DNA of 64,000 nt. Source: JAUIAI01 sp050633665. GTDB lineage: Bacteria > Pseudomonadota > Gammaproteobacteria > Burkholderiales > Burkholderiaceae_E. The translations under genes and the position numbers were made by a program. Below the pieces are notes generated by a model that saw nothing but the letters and a program-made list of their open reading frames with translations, was not told the origin of the DNA and did no database searches. The stretch is taken from positions 1 to 64,000 of the forward strand of contig JBOEGY010000003.1 in NCBI GenBank assembly GCA_050633665.1, in the 5' to 3' direction. Shown in pieces: positions 49,997 through 58,056 of this stretch. Numbering within the stretch: position 1 is the first letter of the stretch; every line of letters starts with the position of its first letter.

Positions 49997-50959
49997 ATGC
50001 GAGCACTGGCTTGCCGGCTGCTTGGCAGTTTACTCAGCGCCGGCTTACTGGCGCTGTCCAGCGCCAGTGCCGCGCCACTGGTGTTCGCGACGAATCAAAA
50101 ATCGAATACTGTTTCAGTCATTGATACGGCCACTCGGCAAGTGCTGAAGACCATTCCGGTCGGCAACCAGCCGGCCGGCGTCAGCGTGACACCAGACGGA
50201 CGCTTTACTCTGGTGTCAAACCCAGGTGACGGCACCGTGTCAGTCATCTCAGTCGACTCATTGTCGGTTGTTAAGCAGTTTGAAACCGGACCGGGGCCAT
50301 TGGCGATATTGGCGACGGATCAGTCTGCCTATGTCGCTGACTGGCACGCCAACAAAGTCCAGGTTTTTTCAACCAAAAGCTGGCAACTGATCGGTGAAAT
50401 CCCTACCGGTAAAGCGCCTTCCGGGCTGGCCTATGACCCCGACGAACAGATTCTCTTTGTGGCGGTTCGCGACGAAAACCAGGTGTTGCGAATTAATGCC
50501 CAAACCCTCAGCGTTGTGGCAACGGCGGCCACTGGTGAACGCCCGTTTGGCATTACCTTCGACCCTCACCTGCGCCGAATCTACACCGCGAATGTTGCGA
50601 GCAATACCGTCACCGTGCTTGACTCAAAAAGCCTGACCCGGTTGGGCGAAATAGCCGTCGGTGAAAGACCTTATGCGGTCGGCGTTGCGCTGCAAGGCAC
50701 TCGCGCGTTTTCAACCAATCAGTATGACGACTCACTAAGCGTAATTGATACCGCAAGTCTGACGGTAACCCAAACGATTGAAGTCGGCGAATATCCCGAA
50801 GGCATTGACACTCATCCCCACGATGAACAGATCTGGGTGGCCAACTGGTTTGACAATTCCATGACGGTCGTTGATGCCCGCACACTTGATGTCATCGTGA
50901 CAATTCCGACCGGCGACGGCACCCGGGCCTACGGGAATTTTTTCGCGCCACCCTACTGA
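49997..50959 (+). CDS. YVTN-family beta-propeller protein
   Basis: Exported 320-residue protein (signal LLGSLLSAGLLALSSASAAP) made of seven YVTN-type blades: FATNQKSNTVSVIDTATRQV, YVADWHANKVQVFSTKSW, YTANVASNTVTVLDSKSLTR, STNQYDDSLSVIDTASL, VANWFDNSMTVVDARTLDV. Such propellers bind proteins or cofactors in the periplasm. Translationally close to the SRPBCC gene (3 bases), so the two probably act together. Its end overlaps the fumarylacetoacetase-like gene on the other strand by 7 bases. Confidence 0.88.
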   Translation: MRALACRLLGSLLSAGLLALSSASAAPLVFATNQKSNTVSVIDTATRQVLKTIPVGNQPAGVSVTPDGRFTLVSNPGDGTVSVISVDSLSVVKQFETGPGPLAILATDQSAYVADWHANKVQVFSTKSWQLIGEIPTGKAPSGLAYDPDEQILFVAVRDENQVLRINAQTLSVVATAATGERPFGITFDPHLRRIYTANVASNTVTVLDSKSLTRLGEIAVGERPYAVGVALQGTRAFSTNQYDDSLSVIDTASLTVTQTIEVGEYPEGIDTHPHDEQIWVANWFDNSMTVVDARTLDVIVTIPTGDGTRAYGNFFAPPY

Positions 50960-51777
50960 CGTATCTCGTTACTGATTGTGCCGACCCCTTCCAGGTTGAC
51001 CGTGATGACATCACCATTGCCCACGGCGCGGGTACGTCCGGGCGTTCCCATGAAAATCATGTCTCCGGGTTCCAGCGTGAAGTAGCGGCTAAGATAACTG
51101 ATTACCTTGGCAGGCTTGTGAATCATGTTTGCGGTGCTTTCCTGCTGCACAATCTGGCCATTCAGCCGCGTCGTCAACAACAGATTGTTATAGTCCAGCC
51201 CGGTCACTACCGCCGGACCTACCGGACCGAATCCGTCACTGGCTTTGGCACGCATCCATTGCAGATCACTCGACTGCCAACTCCGTTCGGTGAGATCATT
51301 ACCCACCGATATTCCGAATATATAGTCCGGAGCCTGCGCTTCTGTTATGTTTTTTGCCGGTCGACCTATCACAAGCACCATCTCGCCTTCGAAGTGAACA
51401 TTGCGGGCATCCTGCGGCAGCTCGATTGCTTGCTGATGTCCGATCAGTGAAGTTGGCAGTTTCAGAAACAATGGCGGTGGCGCGCTCGAGGCTGACGAGA
51501 TATGGCTGGCAAAATTCATCCCGACCGCAAAAACCTTTTGCGCCTTGGCCGGCGGCAACAGGCGCACGGTAGCAAGGCCTACCTCCTTGTCGGATTCGGC
51601 CGACAACGGAAACAGTCCACCGGAAAGCTCGGTGATTGTCTGGTCACGTAGTACACCGAAATGCTCGATCCCATTCGCTTCGTAGCGCACATAAGCCACC
51701 GGTTCTTTATTCGTTTCAGCCATAGCCACCAGCGGAGCCAGGACCAGCAAAATACAAATCAAGAGTGTTGATTTCAT
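50953..51777 (-). CDS. Fumarylacetoacetase-family protein with a signal peptide
   Basis: The 274-residue product has a clear Sec signal (MKSTLLICILLVLAPLVAMA) before an FAH domain: VFAVGMNFASHI, then LFLKLPTSLIGHQQAI, VHFEGEMVLVIGRPAKN with metal-binding Glu residues, and a C-terminal LEPGDMIFMGTPGRTRAVGN. FAH enzymes cut or isomerise oxo-acids and are normally cytoplasmic, so export is unusual. ATG 51777 is supported by GGAGATA before it; the frame opens at 51849. Diverges from the chemoreceptor gene. Confidence 0.85.
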   Translation of the reverse strand: MKSTLLICILLVLAPLVAMAETNKEPVAYVRYEANGIEHFGVLRDQTITELSGGLFPLSAESDKEVGLATVRLLPPAKAQKVFAVGMNFASHISSASSAPPPLFLKLPTSLIGHQQAIELPQDARNVHFEGEMVLVIGRPAKNITEAQAPDYIFGISVGNDLTERSWQSSDLQWMRAKASDGFGPVGPAVVTGLDYNNLLLTTRLNGQIVQQESTANMIHKPAKVISYLSRYFTLEPGDMIFMGTPGRTRAVGNGDVITVNLEGVGTISNEIRQ

Positions 51778-51962
51778 AGGAGTTATCTCCGGAATCAGGC
51801 AAAAGACGGGCGTCTGAGAGTCCGAGTATGACAGCACTCCCGCACACATTTCCCCTCACCTTTCATCGGCTTCGGCATTCGACTGCGGCCCAAACGCCGG
51901 CCTATTCCGCCGATCGCGACACGCCTGCCGATTAATAATGTCTTATGAGTTTAAGGCCATTT

Positions 51963-52013
51963 TGCGGCGAAAAGTGGTCAAACAAGCAAGAGACTGCCAC
52001 CGACTTCGCCGCA
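51963..52013 (+). promoter_or_regulatory. Long-range hairpin in the chemoreceptor leader
   Basis: TGCGGCGAA (51963-51971) pairs with TTCGCCGCA (52005-52013), with an inner GTGG/CCAC pairing, 25 bases before the start of the methyl-accepting protein gene. It may be a leader-RNA structure; no known riboswitch is recognised. Confidence 0.4.
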
Positions 52014-52038
52014 GAAGCCCGTCAAATAAAGGTTTGGA

Positions 52039-54090
52039 ATGACTGATCAACTATCGCAACCGCCTCTCTCGGACCAAAACATGCCCAGGCCGAAATCCGG
52101 TATTGCCAATTTCTTTACCTATCATGGCATTTGGGCACCGGGCGTGCGCCTGTTCCGGCGAATTGGCTTTGCTGCAAAAGCAGTCATCATTACTTTGGCG
52201 TTTGCCATTCCGTTGTTGTCAGTGCTCGCCTGGCAGTTGGCTGGCCACCACGAACGGACCTATCAGGCCCGCCTGGATCTGCTGCAACAACATGTCGAAA
52301 TTGCCGTTGGGACAGTGTCCTCGTTTTATCAGCAAACGCTGGCCGGCGAGATTACGGTTGACGAGGCGCAAGCGGCCGCCTTGAAGGCTGTTTCCCTGAT
52401 ACGCTTCAACGGCAAAGACTACTTCTGGATCAACGACTTGCAGGCCAGAATACTCATGCACCCTGTCAAGCCAGCGCTTGATGGAACCGACGGAAGCAAA
52501 ATCATTGATCCAAACGGCGTCGCTATCTTTAGCGAGTTCGCCCGCACTGCCCGTAACCACGGCAAAGGCTATGTCAACTACCAGTGGCCGAAACCCGGCG
52601 TCGACCGTCCCGCAGACAAGGTCTCATTCGTTGCGGCATTCAAACCCTGGGGCTGGGTCATTGGTACCGGCCTCTACATTGATGACTTAGAGAAAGTCAA
52701 AAGAGATGAGGTTGTCCTAACCGTAGGAGTCGTCTCAATTGCCCTGATATTCGCGGGCTACCTTTTTGTCTGCTTTTATCGGGTCATGGACGGAGGCCTT
52801 CGGGAGACCCGCCGGCACCTTCGGGCGATGAGTGTCGGCGATCTGACAACTTCGCCATCACCCTGGGGTAAAGATGAGGCGGCCAGCCTGATGCTGGACC
52901 TACGCCATGTGCAAGATTCGCTACGCGGCACAGTACTGAAAGTGCGGCAGTCAAGCGAATCAATTGTCCACTCCAGTGTCGAAATTGCCTCCGGCACGGC
53001 GGATCTCTCGACCCGCACGGAGCAAGCCGCCAATAGCCTTGAACAATCCGCGGCCGCGATGGAGCAGATTTCGACCAATGTCCGCATGACGGCAGACAAT
53101 ATTCGGGAAGCCTCCTCAGTTGCGCAGCTTAATGCGCAAAGCGCAATTGACGGCGGGCATGTCATGCGAAACGTCGTCCAGACAATGGAAGGTATTCACG
53201 CCTCCTCAGCCAAGATCAGCGAAATCATCGGAACCATAGACGGAATTACCTTCCAGACCAACCTGTTGGCGCTCAATGCCGCAGTCGAAGCAGCACGCGC
53301 GGGAGAGCAAGGCCGTGGCTTTGCCATTGTTGCCAATGAGGTTCGCGCGCTGGCACAGCGAAGCGCCCAAGCCGCCTTTGAAGTAAAGACCCTGATCACT
53401 GGCAGCGTCGAGCAAATCGAAAGCGGTACGCATATCGTCCGAAAAGCGGCTTCAACGATTGAGGATATTCTGGACTCCTCCCAGCGCGTCGATGCTTTGC
53501 TCGGCGAAGTGGCAACCGCTGCACAGGAACAGACTCAAGGAGTCAGTCACGTGGGGACAGCGGTGCAGGATCTCGACCGGATGACCGATCAAAACGCCGC
53601 AATGGTCGCGGAGACTTATTCGGGAGCAAACGCCATGAAACAACAGGCCCAGACTCTTGCGCAATCGGTATCCCACTTCAAGACACCCGAAGGAATGACG
53701 CTGACGGTAGAGGAAGATCCAAGCGAGCTCGCCCGATTCGACTTTGACCAGGCGATTGAGGCCCACCGTCAATGGAAGGTCAAACTGCGCAAGGCAATCA
53801 GCGATCAATCCACGCTGGACGCCGAAACCATATGCAAAGACAATCAATGCCCCCTGGGCAAATGGATTTACGGCGACGGCAAGAAGCAATGCACCAACCC
53901 GAGCATCTATGACAGCCTGAAAGCCTCCCATGCCGATTTCCACCGAACTGCCGGCGCGGTCGCTGAAAAAATCAATGCCGGCGAATATGCGGATGCCGGC
54001 CGGCTGATAGAACCTGGCTCGCGGTTTGCAGAGGTTTCCAATGAAGTCGCATCAATCCTGACCCGCGCCCGCCGCAACACAAAAACGTAA
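52039..54090 (+). CDS. Methyl-accepting chemotaxis protein with Cache and CZB domains
   Basis: Chemoreceptor of 683 residues. After the first membrane helix (AVIITLAFAIPLLSVLAWQL, about 50-70) there is a single-Cache sensor domain (GKDYFWINDLQARILMHPVK, the sCache_2 signature, and WGWVIGTGLYIDDL), a second helix (VVSIALIFAGYLFVCFY), HAMP, the signalling tip (GTIDGITFQTNLLALNAAVE, AARAGEQGRGFAIVANEVRA) and a C-terminal zinc-binding CZB domain (HRQWKVKLR, CPLGKWIYG, HADFHR). CZB domains sense zinc or hypochlorous acid by family knowledge. No che genes are next to it. Confidence 0.93.
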   Translation: MTDQLSQPPLSDQNMPRPKSGIANFFTYHGIWAPGVRLFRRIGFAAKAVIITLAFAIPLLSVLAWQLAGHHERTYQARLDLLQQHVEIAVGTVSSFYQQTLAGEITVDEAQAAALKAVSLIRFNGKDYFWINDLQARILMHPVKPALDGTDGSKIIDPNGVAIFSEFARTARNHGKGYVNYQWPKPGVDRPADKVSFVAAFKPWGWVIGTGLYIDDLEKVKRDEVVLTVGVVSIALIFAGYLFVCFYRVMDGGLRETRRHLRAMSVGDLTTSPSPWGKDEAASLMLDLRHVQDSLRGTVLKVRQSSESIVHSSVEIASGTADLSTRTEQAANSLEQSAAAMEQISTNVRMTADNIREASSVAQLNAQSAIDGGHVMRNVVQTMEGIHASSAKISEIIGTIDGITFQTNLLALNAAVEAARAGEQGRGFAIVANEVRALAQRSAQAAFEVKTLITGSVEQIESGTHIVRKAASTIEDILDSSQRVDALLGEVATAAQEQTQGVSHVGTAVQDLDRMTDQNAAMVAETYSGANAMKQQAQTLAQSVSHFKTPEGMTLTVEEDPSELARFDFDQAIEAHRQWKVKLRKAISDQSTLDAETICKDNQCPLGKWIYGDGKKQCTNPSIYDSLKASHADFHRTAGAVAEKINAGEYADAGRLIEPGSRFAEVSNEVASILTRARRNTKT

Positions 54091-54301
54091 ACGCTAACTC
54101 TGGCTGCGAGTCAGGCCTTCGTCCCGGACGCGGTCGTTTTCTGAGTCAGTTTCCCGATTCGAACGCTTTCAAGCGCTTTAAACTATCTTGCGTGACGGCC
54201 TTGGAACCGACGATTGCCCGGCAAATGAAGCCCGCTCCTTGCCCGACGCCCCCTGGCGTAGATCTGCTCGCGGGATATCTGCTCGCGCGGTATCCGTGTG
54301 G

Positions 54302-55471
54302 TCAAGACCCGACTTCTACACCGGCGGGCTCGCTCGGCAGTTCAACAGTAATACTCGTCCCGACTGCCTCGCCGGCCGACACAAGCAGCCGCCCCTGCAT
54401 AGCGAGGACGAATTCGCGAATGATACTCAGACCCCGCCCGTCTGATTCCGTGCCCGACTCCTGCCCCTTGGTCAGGCGCAACCTTTGCTCCTCAGAAATC
54501 ACCCCTTTGCTGTTGCTGACAATCAAGCGAAAGCGCTTGCTAGCCGGGTCCAGTACCGATTCCAGGGTAACGTCGCCGTCATCGGCCGCATTTGCTGCAT
54601 TGGCCAGCAGGTTCTGCACAACCCGGGTAAACATTGGGGCGTCGACATACCCCATCAGATCGGAATCAACCTGATTGACGATCTGCCCCCCCTGCCTCGA
54701 GATCACCGGGAAAGCCTCCAGGCATAGCTGCTCAACAATCGGCCAGATCTGAACCTCCCGGAGATGTACGGTTTGCGATGACTCAAGTTCAGCCGCACCG
54801 GATGCAGCCAGCAGCTGGTCTACCAGACGGACAAGCCGACTGACATTGCGCTGAAGCATTGGCACAACCCGTTGAATCTGATCGTCGGAGGATTTGGCAG
54901 TCATCAGATCAACCAAGCGGTTAACGCAGAGCGCAATGACATTCAGCGGCGAGCGCAAGTCATGAACGATGAACTCGAGATGTCGCTCCCGCGCCTCTCG
55001 TAACTCTGCCGCGCGCAAACCACTGTAAACCCGGACCGCCCGCGAAATAGCAAGGTCCATTACCGAGTTGACACTGCCCACGACCTTCGGTGTCAGGGGG
55101 ATATTCCGCCGTGCCGCAAAGTCAAAAATGACATCGCGAAAAATGCTGTACTCAGCAATAACCTCAGCCAGATCGAAGCCAACCGCGTGGCGCTGAAACC
55201 CATGCTCTGCAGCCGACTCGGCCGCCTCCAGCGTTTTGGCGTCATCGCCACTGATTGCTCCAGGCACCCCTTTGCCATAGGGTTCGGATTCTCCGTGCTC
55301 GACAAACGCGTCAGCAATGTCACGGATTAACACCGGAACATGGTCATTGAGAGTGGGCACGTCCAGGCCTTGCGCTGACTCCAGTTCCAGCACCTTGTTT
55401 TGCCAGTCCGACAGAATCTCAGCATGGCTGTTGCTGATCATGACGCCCAGGTTTTCAACGCGATCTTTCAT
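54302..55471 (-). CDS. Sensor histidine kinase with RsbRD N-terminal domain
   Basis: Soluble kinase of 389 residues. The N-terminal 150 residues match the RsbRD/RsbT co-antagonist N-terminal domain (ISNSHAEILSDWQNKVLELE, AEHGFQRHAVGFDLAEVIAE), known in sensors that integrate stress. The kinase core has the H-box FIVHDLRSPLNVIALCVNRL, N-box RVVQNLLANAANAADDGDV and a G-box DGRGLSIIREFVLAMQG. No receiver partner is adjacent, but an NtrC-type regulator lies in the same strand series 4 kb upstream. It is last in the minus-strand envelope-stress block, after a 101-base gap. Confidence 0.9.
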   Translation of the reverse strand: MKDRVENLGVMISNSHAEILSDWQNKVLELESAQGLDVPTLNDHVPVLIRDIADAFVEHGESEPYGKGVPGAISGDDAKTLEAAESAAEHGFQRHAVGFDLAEVIAEYSIFRDVIFDFAARRNIPLTPKVVGSVNSVMDLAISRAVRVYSGLRAAELREARERHLEFIVHDLRSPLNVIALCVNRLVDLMTAKSSDDQIQRVVPMLQRNVSRLVRLVDQLLAASGAAELESSQTVHLREVQIWPIVEQLCLEAFPVISRQGGQIVNQVDSDLMGYVDAPMFTRVVQNLLANAANAADDGDVTLESVLDPASKRFRLIVSNSKGVISEEQRLRLTKGQESGTESDGRGLSIIREFVLAMQGRLLVSAGEAVGTSITVELPSEPAGVEVGS

Positions 55472-55572
55472 CAGTTACTTGTGAGGTAAACGGAGGCACA
55501 TTGCCAATCAAGGCCGGGCTGGCCGCGATCAGTCAAGTGTAAATGAATCCCCGCTTACCCGACGCCTGTCCG

Positions 55573-55998
55573 CTACTGGGCGTCCGATACCGATCCAGGC
55601 GTTTCATCCGGCTTACCGCCCCCGGAAGCGGAACTCTGGCGGCCTGCTGATTCATCGACGGCGCTCCGATTCTTACTCAGAACAATTGAGGCGACCAACG
55701 CACCAACCGCCATTGTTGCCAGCCCGGCGGCAACCGGGTTTTCGACAACCCAGTTTTTCAAGCCCCGACTGACTTGCGTGTGCTCGGACTGCGCATCAGA
55801 CTCAGCGGTACCGGCAAGACTATCGGGTCGATCGGCTGCGGCGGCATTGCGTTTCGGCGACTCCTGCATCTGCGCAACAACAGCCGACACCAAACCAACA
55901 GGGGTCAACTGAGCACTGATTTTGCCAATGCGTCGGGTTAGTCGTTCACGAATTTCGGTGACCTCCTGTTCCGCAAAATGAGTTTCCCGCTCCATCAC
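55573..55998 (-). CDS. DUF3618-like small membrane protein
   Basis: The 141 residues have an N-terminal helix of the DUF3618 type (AEQEVTEIRERLTRRIGKIS), a hydrophilic linker, and one hydrophobic segment near residues 93-110 (PVAAGLATMAVGALVASIVL), followed by a Ser/Gly-rich tail. Together with the next two genes it forms a YqjD/YqjE-like trio of small inner-membrane proteins associated with stationary phase and stress. Its start overlaps the stop of the holin-like gene by 4 bases. Confidence 0.7.
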   Translation of the reverse strand: MMERETHFAEQEVTEIRERLTRRIGKISAQLTPVGLVSAVVAQMQESPKRNAAAADRPDSLAGTAESDAQSEHTQVSRGLKNWVVENPVAAGLATMAVGALVASIVLSKNRSAVDESAGRQSSASGGGKPDETPGSVSDAQ

Positions 55999-56372
55999 AA
56001 TACCTCGCGAACACGCTCTGCACTACGCCTGGCAGCGGCAATCGTCCGGTGGGGCCGCAAGTTGCTCAGCTTCAGACGCTGCTTGCCATTGAGGAACATC
56101 ACAAGCCCTGCAATCAAGAACAACAATCCGAAGGCGAGTGTCGCCGCCGGTGTGCCAATAGCCTGAGCCAGCCAGTCAATGCCGGCCTGAACCAAAACAA
56201 AAGCGGCCACCATCAAGGTGAAAAGCCCGACCAGCAACCAGATCAGGCCCGATTGCAGTTGGTCGAGTTTTTCGGCAGTCTCGGCCTGAGCCAGTCGCCC
56301 CTCTGCGCGGAGCAACTCTATCGCGTCAGTGACCAGCCCGCGTAATTCGTCTGTTATCCCATTGAAAATCAT
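55995..56372 (-). CDS. Phage-holin-superfamily / YqjE-like membrane protein
   Basis: A 125-residue protein with an amphipathic N-terminal helix (ELLRAEGRLAQAETAEKLDQ) and two hydrophobic helices (SGLIWLLVGLFTLMVAAFVL and AATLAFGLLFLIAGLVMFLN), the layout of the putative Actinobacteriophage-holin-like/YqjE group. Function unknown; thought to be a membrane-stress protein, not a phage gene, by context. Overlaps both neighbours by 4 bases (ATGA), so the three genes are tightly coupled. Confidence 0.75.
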   Translation of the reverse strand: MIFNGITDELRGLVTDAIELLRAEGRLAQAETAEKLDQLQSGLIWLLVGLFTLMVAAFVLVQAGIDWLAQAIGTPAATLAFGLLFLIAGLVMFLNGKQRLKLSNLRPHRTIAAARRSAERVREVL

Positions 56373-56830
56373 TGATCGCCCCCCGGCGCCGGTGTTGACT
56401 GCCCCGCTTGTACGGGTTCGTTGGTTGACTCCCTGGACCGAAGAAATGCTGCTAGCGCAAACCCGGCACCGGCGAAGACCGCACAGGTCGCCACCGGATT
56501 TGATCGCATCACCTTCACTAGCTGGCTACCCAATGCTGCCGGCGACTGTGCGTCAACCCGAGATGCCGCTTCTCGAACCACTCCGGAAACCCCGTCAACG
56601 GCGCTCGCGCTCAGCGCGAAACCGTCCCGGCGCAGCTGCTCAGAGCCTGCGGTAATTGCCGCTTCCACGGAATGCAGAAACTGGCCCGCTCCACTGCTGA
56701 GCTTGCCAGCAGCCTCGGCGGCATGATCTTTTATCGCCGCCTGGGCGTCCTGGGCAATTTCTTCTGCCGAATCACTCAACTGGCTGGCTGTGGCGGCGAT
56801 TGACTCACCGACTGCATGTTTTAAACTCAC
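56369..56830 (-). CDS. YqjD/ElaB-like (DUF883-type) membrane-anchored protein
   Basis: A 153-residue protein with a long amphipathic helix (QLSDSAEEIAQDAQAAIKDH) and a C-terminal membrane segment (VMRSNPVATCAVFAGAGFALAAFL) ending in RSRE, as in the tail-anchored YqjD/ElaB proteins that bind ribosomes in stationary-phase E. coli. Start at GTG 56830, after CAGGAGCA; the frame is open to 56899 without better signals. First gene of the trio, 66 bases behind a sigma-54-type promoter match. Confidence 0.75.
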   Translation of the reverse strand: MSLKHAVGESIAATASQLSDSAEEIAQDAQAAIKDHAAEAAGKLSSGAGQFLHSVEAAITAGSEQLRRDGFALSASAVDGVSGVVREAASRVDAQSPAALGSQLVKVMRSNPVATCAVFAGAGFALAAFLRSRESTNEPVQAGQSTPAPGGDQ

Positions 56831-56895
56831 TGGTCCGTTGCTCCTGTTTGAATCAACGATACAAAAATAAGATTCTGGTTCGCACCAGCTTAACG

Positions 56896-56910
56896 GCAAA
56901 CACCATGCCT
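56896..56910 (-). promoter_or_regulatory. Candidate sigma-54 promoter upstream of the YqjD-like trio
   Basis: On the minus strand AGGCATG-GTGT-TTGC matches the sigma-54 consensus TGGCACG-N4-TTGC at 9 of 11 fixed positions, including the invariant GG and GC at exactly 10 bases. It lies in the short gap after the yihY stop, 66 bases before the GTG of the YqjD-like gene. Two ATCGG-type octamers lie 90-115 bases further upstream inside yihY, similar to the repeats at 61367-61397. Confidence 0.5.
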
Positions 56911-56916
56911 GTTGGC

Positions 56917-58056
56917 TTAGTCAACCCGCTTGCCCGTGGCGGAGCCTCCTGCTCGCAGAACAAGCCCCAGAATCGTCAAAATGACAAGCCCGCCTACCTT
57001 CATCGGCAGCAGATCGATCGGTGACTGGGGTTCAGGATCAGGTTTGGTATCGACCGGGGCACCGCCATTGTCATTGGTTCGATGGCTACCGGTCAGCGAT
57101 GGTCCTATAGAGTCGGCCATTCGCGCGCCTCTTTCACCCAGGACGCGACTAGGCCCGACCGTACTGTCAAAACTGGTCTGATGTTCAATCTCGGCACTAA
57201 TTTCGGCACCGACCAATAGTAAAGTGGCCATTACCCAGAGCCAGGTCATAAACGCGATGATCGCGCCCAGCGACCCATACATCTGATCGTACGAGCTGAA
57301 GTTATTAAGATAAACCGAAAAGAGCATGGAACCCAACCCGCCGGTGACCAGCGTGAATGTTGCACCGGGTGTAAGCCATCGCCACCGCGCCTGTTTGCGG
57401 TCCGGCCCCCACCGATACAGTGCCACAACGGCAATCCAGACTGCAAACAGTAATATGGTTGCACTGACGATTCGGGCGATCAACCTCGATTCGGCATCCA
57501 GCCCCAGCAGAGTCAGGACTGAAGGCAGCGCGACCAGCACCAGCATCGTCACAACAAACAAGGCAATACCGGCAATCGTGGCGAACAAGGTCACCGCCGT
57601 CAGCCATATGAAACTGCGCTCCTCGCGCTCTTCAAAGACCACATTCATCGCCTCGAACAGAGCCTTCATGCCAGCATTCGCGGCCCAGATCGCAAAGAAC
57701 AGCGACACAATGAATGTCACCCCTAATTGCTCGGTACGCTTGTGCGCAATACGGGTCAAGTGCTCCTCCATTGTGGCTAGAGCCTGCCCTGGCACAATCG
57801 CAGATAGCGAGCCAAGTTGCTGGGAAACCGTAGAGGCATCGGCGATCAGTCCGTAGACAGAGATTGCTGCCGTCAACGCCGGGATCAACGCCAACAGGCC
57901 ATAAAAAGTCGTCCCGGCTGCGACCAGCATCAGCCGATCTTCAAAGATCTCGGTATAAACGCGCCAGGCAATATCGCGCCAGCCGGCGAGCGGGATTCCT
58001 GTGGGGCGCGCCGCATGGCGGCCGACAAGGCCGACCTCTGCCGAGGGAAATCTCAT
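56917..58056 (-). CDS. YihY/virulence factor BrkB family membrane protein
   Basis: Inner-membrane protein of 379 residues with six predicted helices. Family motifs: AAGTTFYGLLALIPALTAAI near residue 50, WAANAGMKALFEAMNVVFEE and the SYDQMYGSLGAIIAFMTWLW segment. Formerly misnamed RNase BN; function unknown, possibly transport or envelope homeostasis. The GTKPDPEPQSPI-type tail carries one more hydrophobic stretch near the C-terminus (VGGLVILTILGLVL), a seventh helix. Overlaps the DUF2254 stop by 4 bases. Confidence 0.9.
   Translation of the reverse strand: MRFPSAEVGLVGRHAARPTGIPLAGWRDIAWRVYTEIFEDRLMLVAAGTTFYGLLALIPALTAAISVYGLIADASTVSQQLGSLSAIVPGQALATMEEHLTRIAHKRTEQLGVTFIVSLFFAIWAANAGMKALFEAMNVVFEEREERSFIWLTAVTLFATIAGIALFVVTMLVLVALPSVLTLLGLDAESRLIARIVSATILLFAVWIAVVALYRWGPDRKQARWRWLTPGATFTLVTGGLGSMLFSVYLNNFSSYDQMYGSLGAIIAFMTWLWVMATLLLVGAEISAEIEHQTSFDSTVGPSRVLGERGARMADSIGPSLTGSHRTNDNGGAPVDTKPDPEPQSPIDLLPMKVGGLVILTILGLVLRAGGSATGKRVD

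Noticed and set aside
52131..52384. Short plus-strand frames inside the chemoreceptor gene
   Set aside because: They overlap the Cache-domain coding sequence in other frames and have no ribosome sites or motifs.
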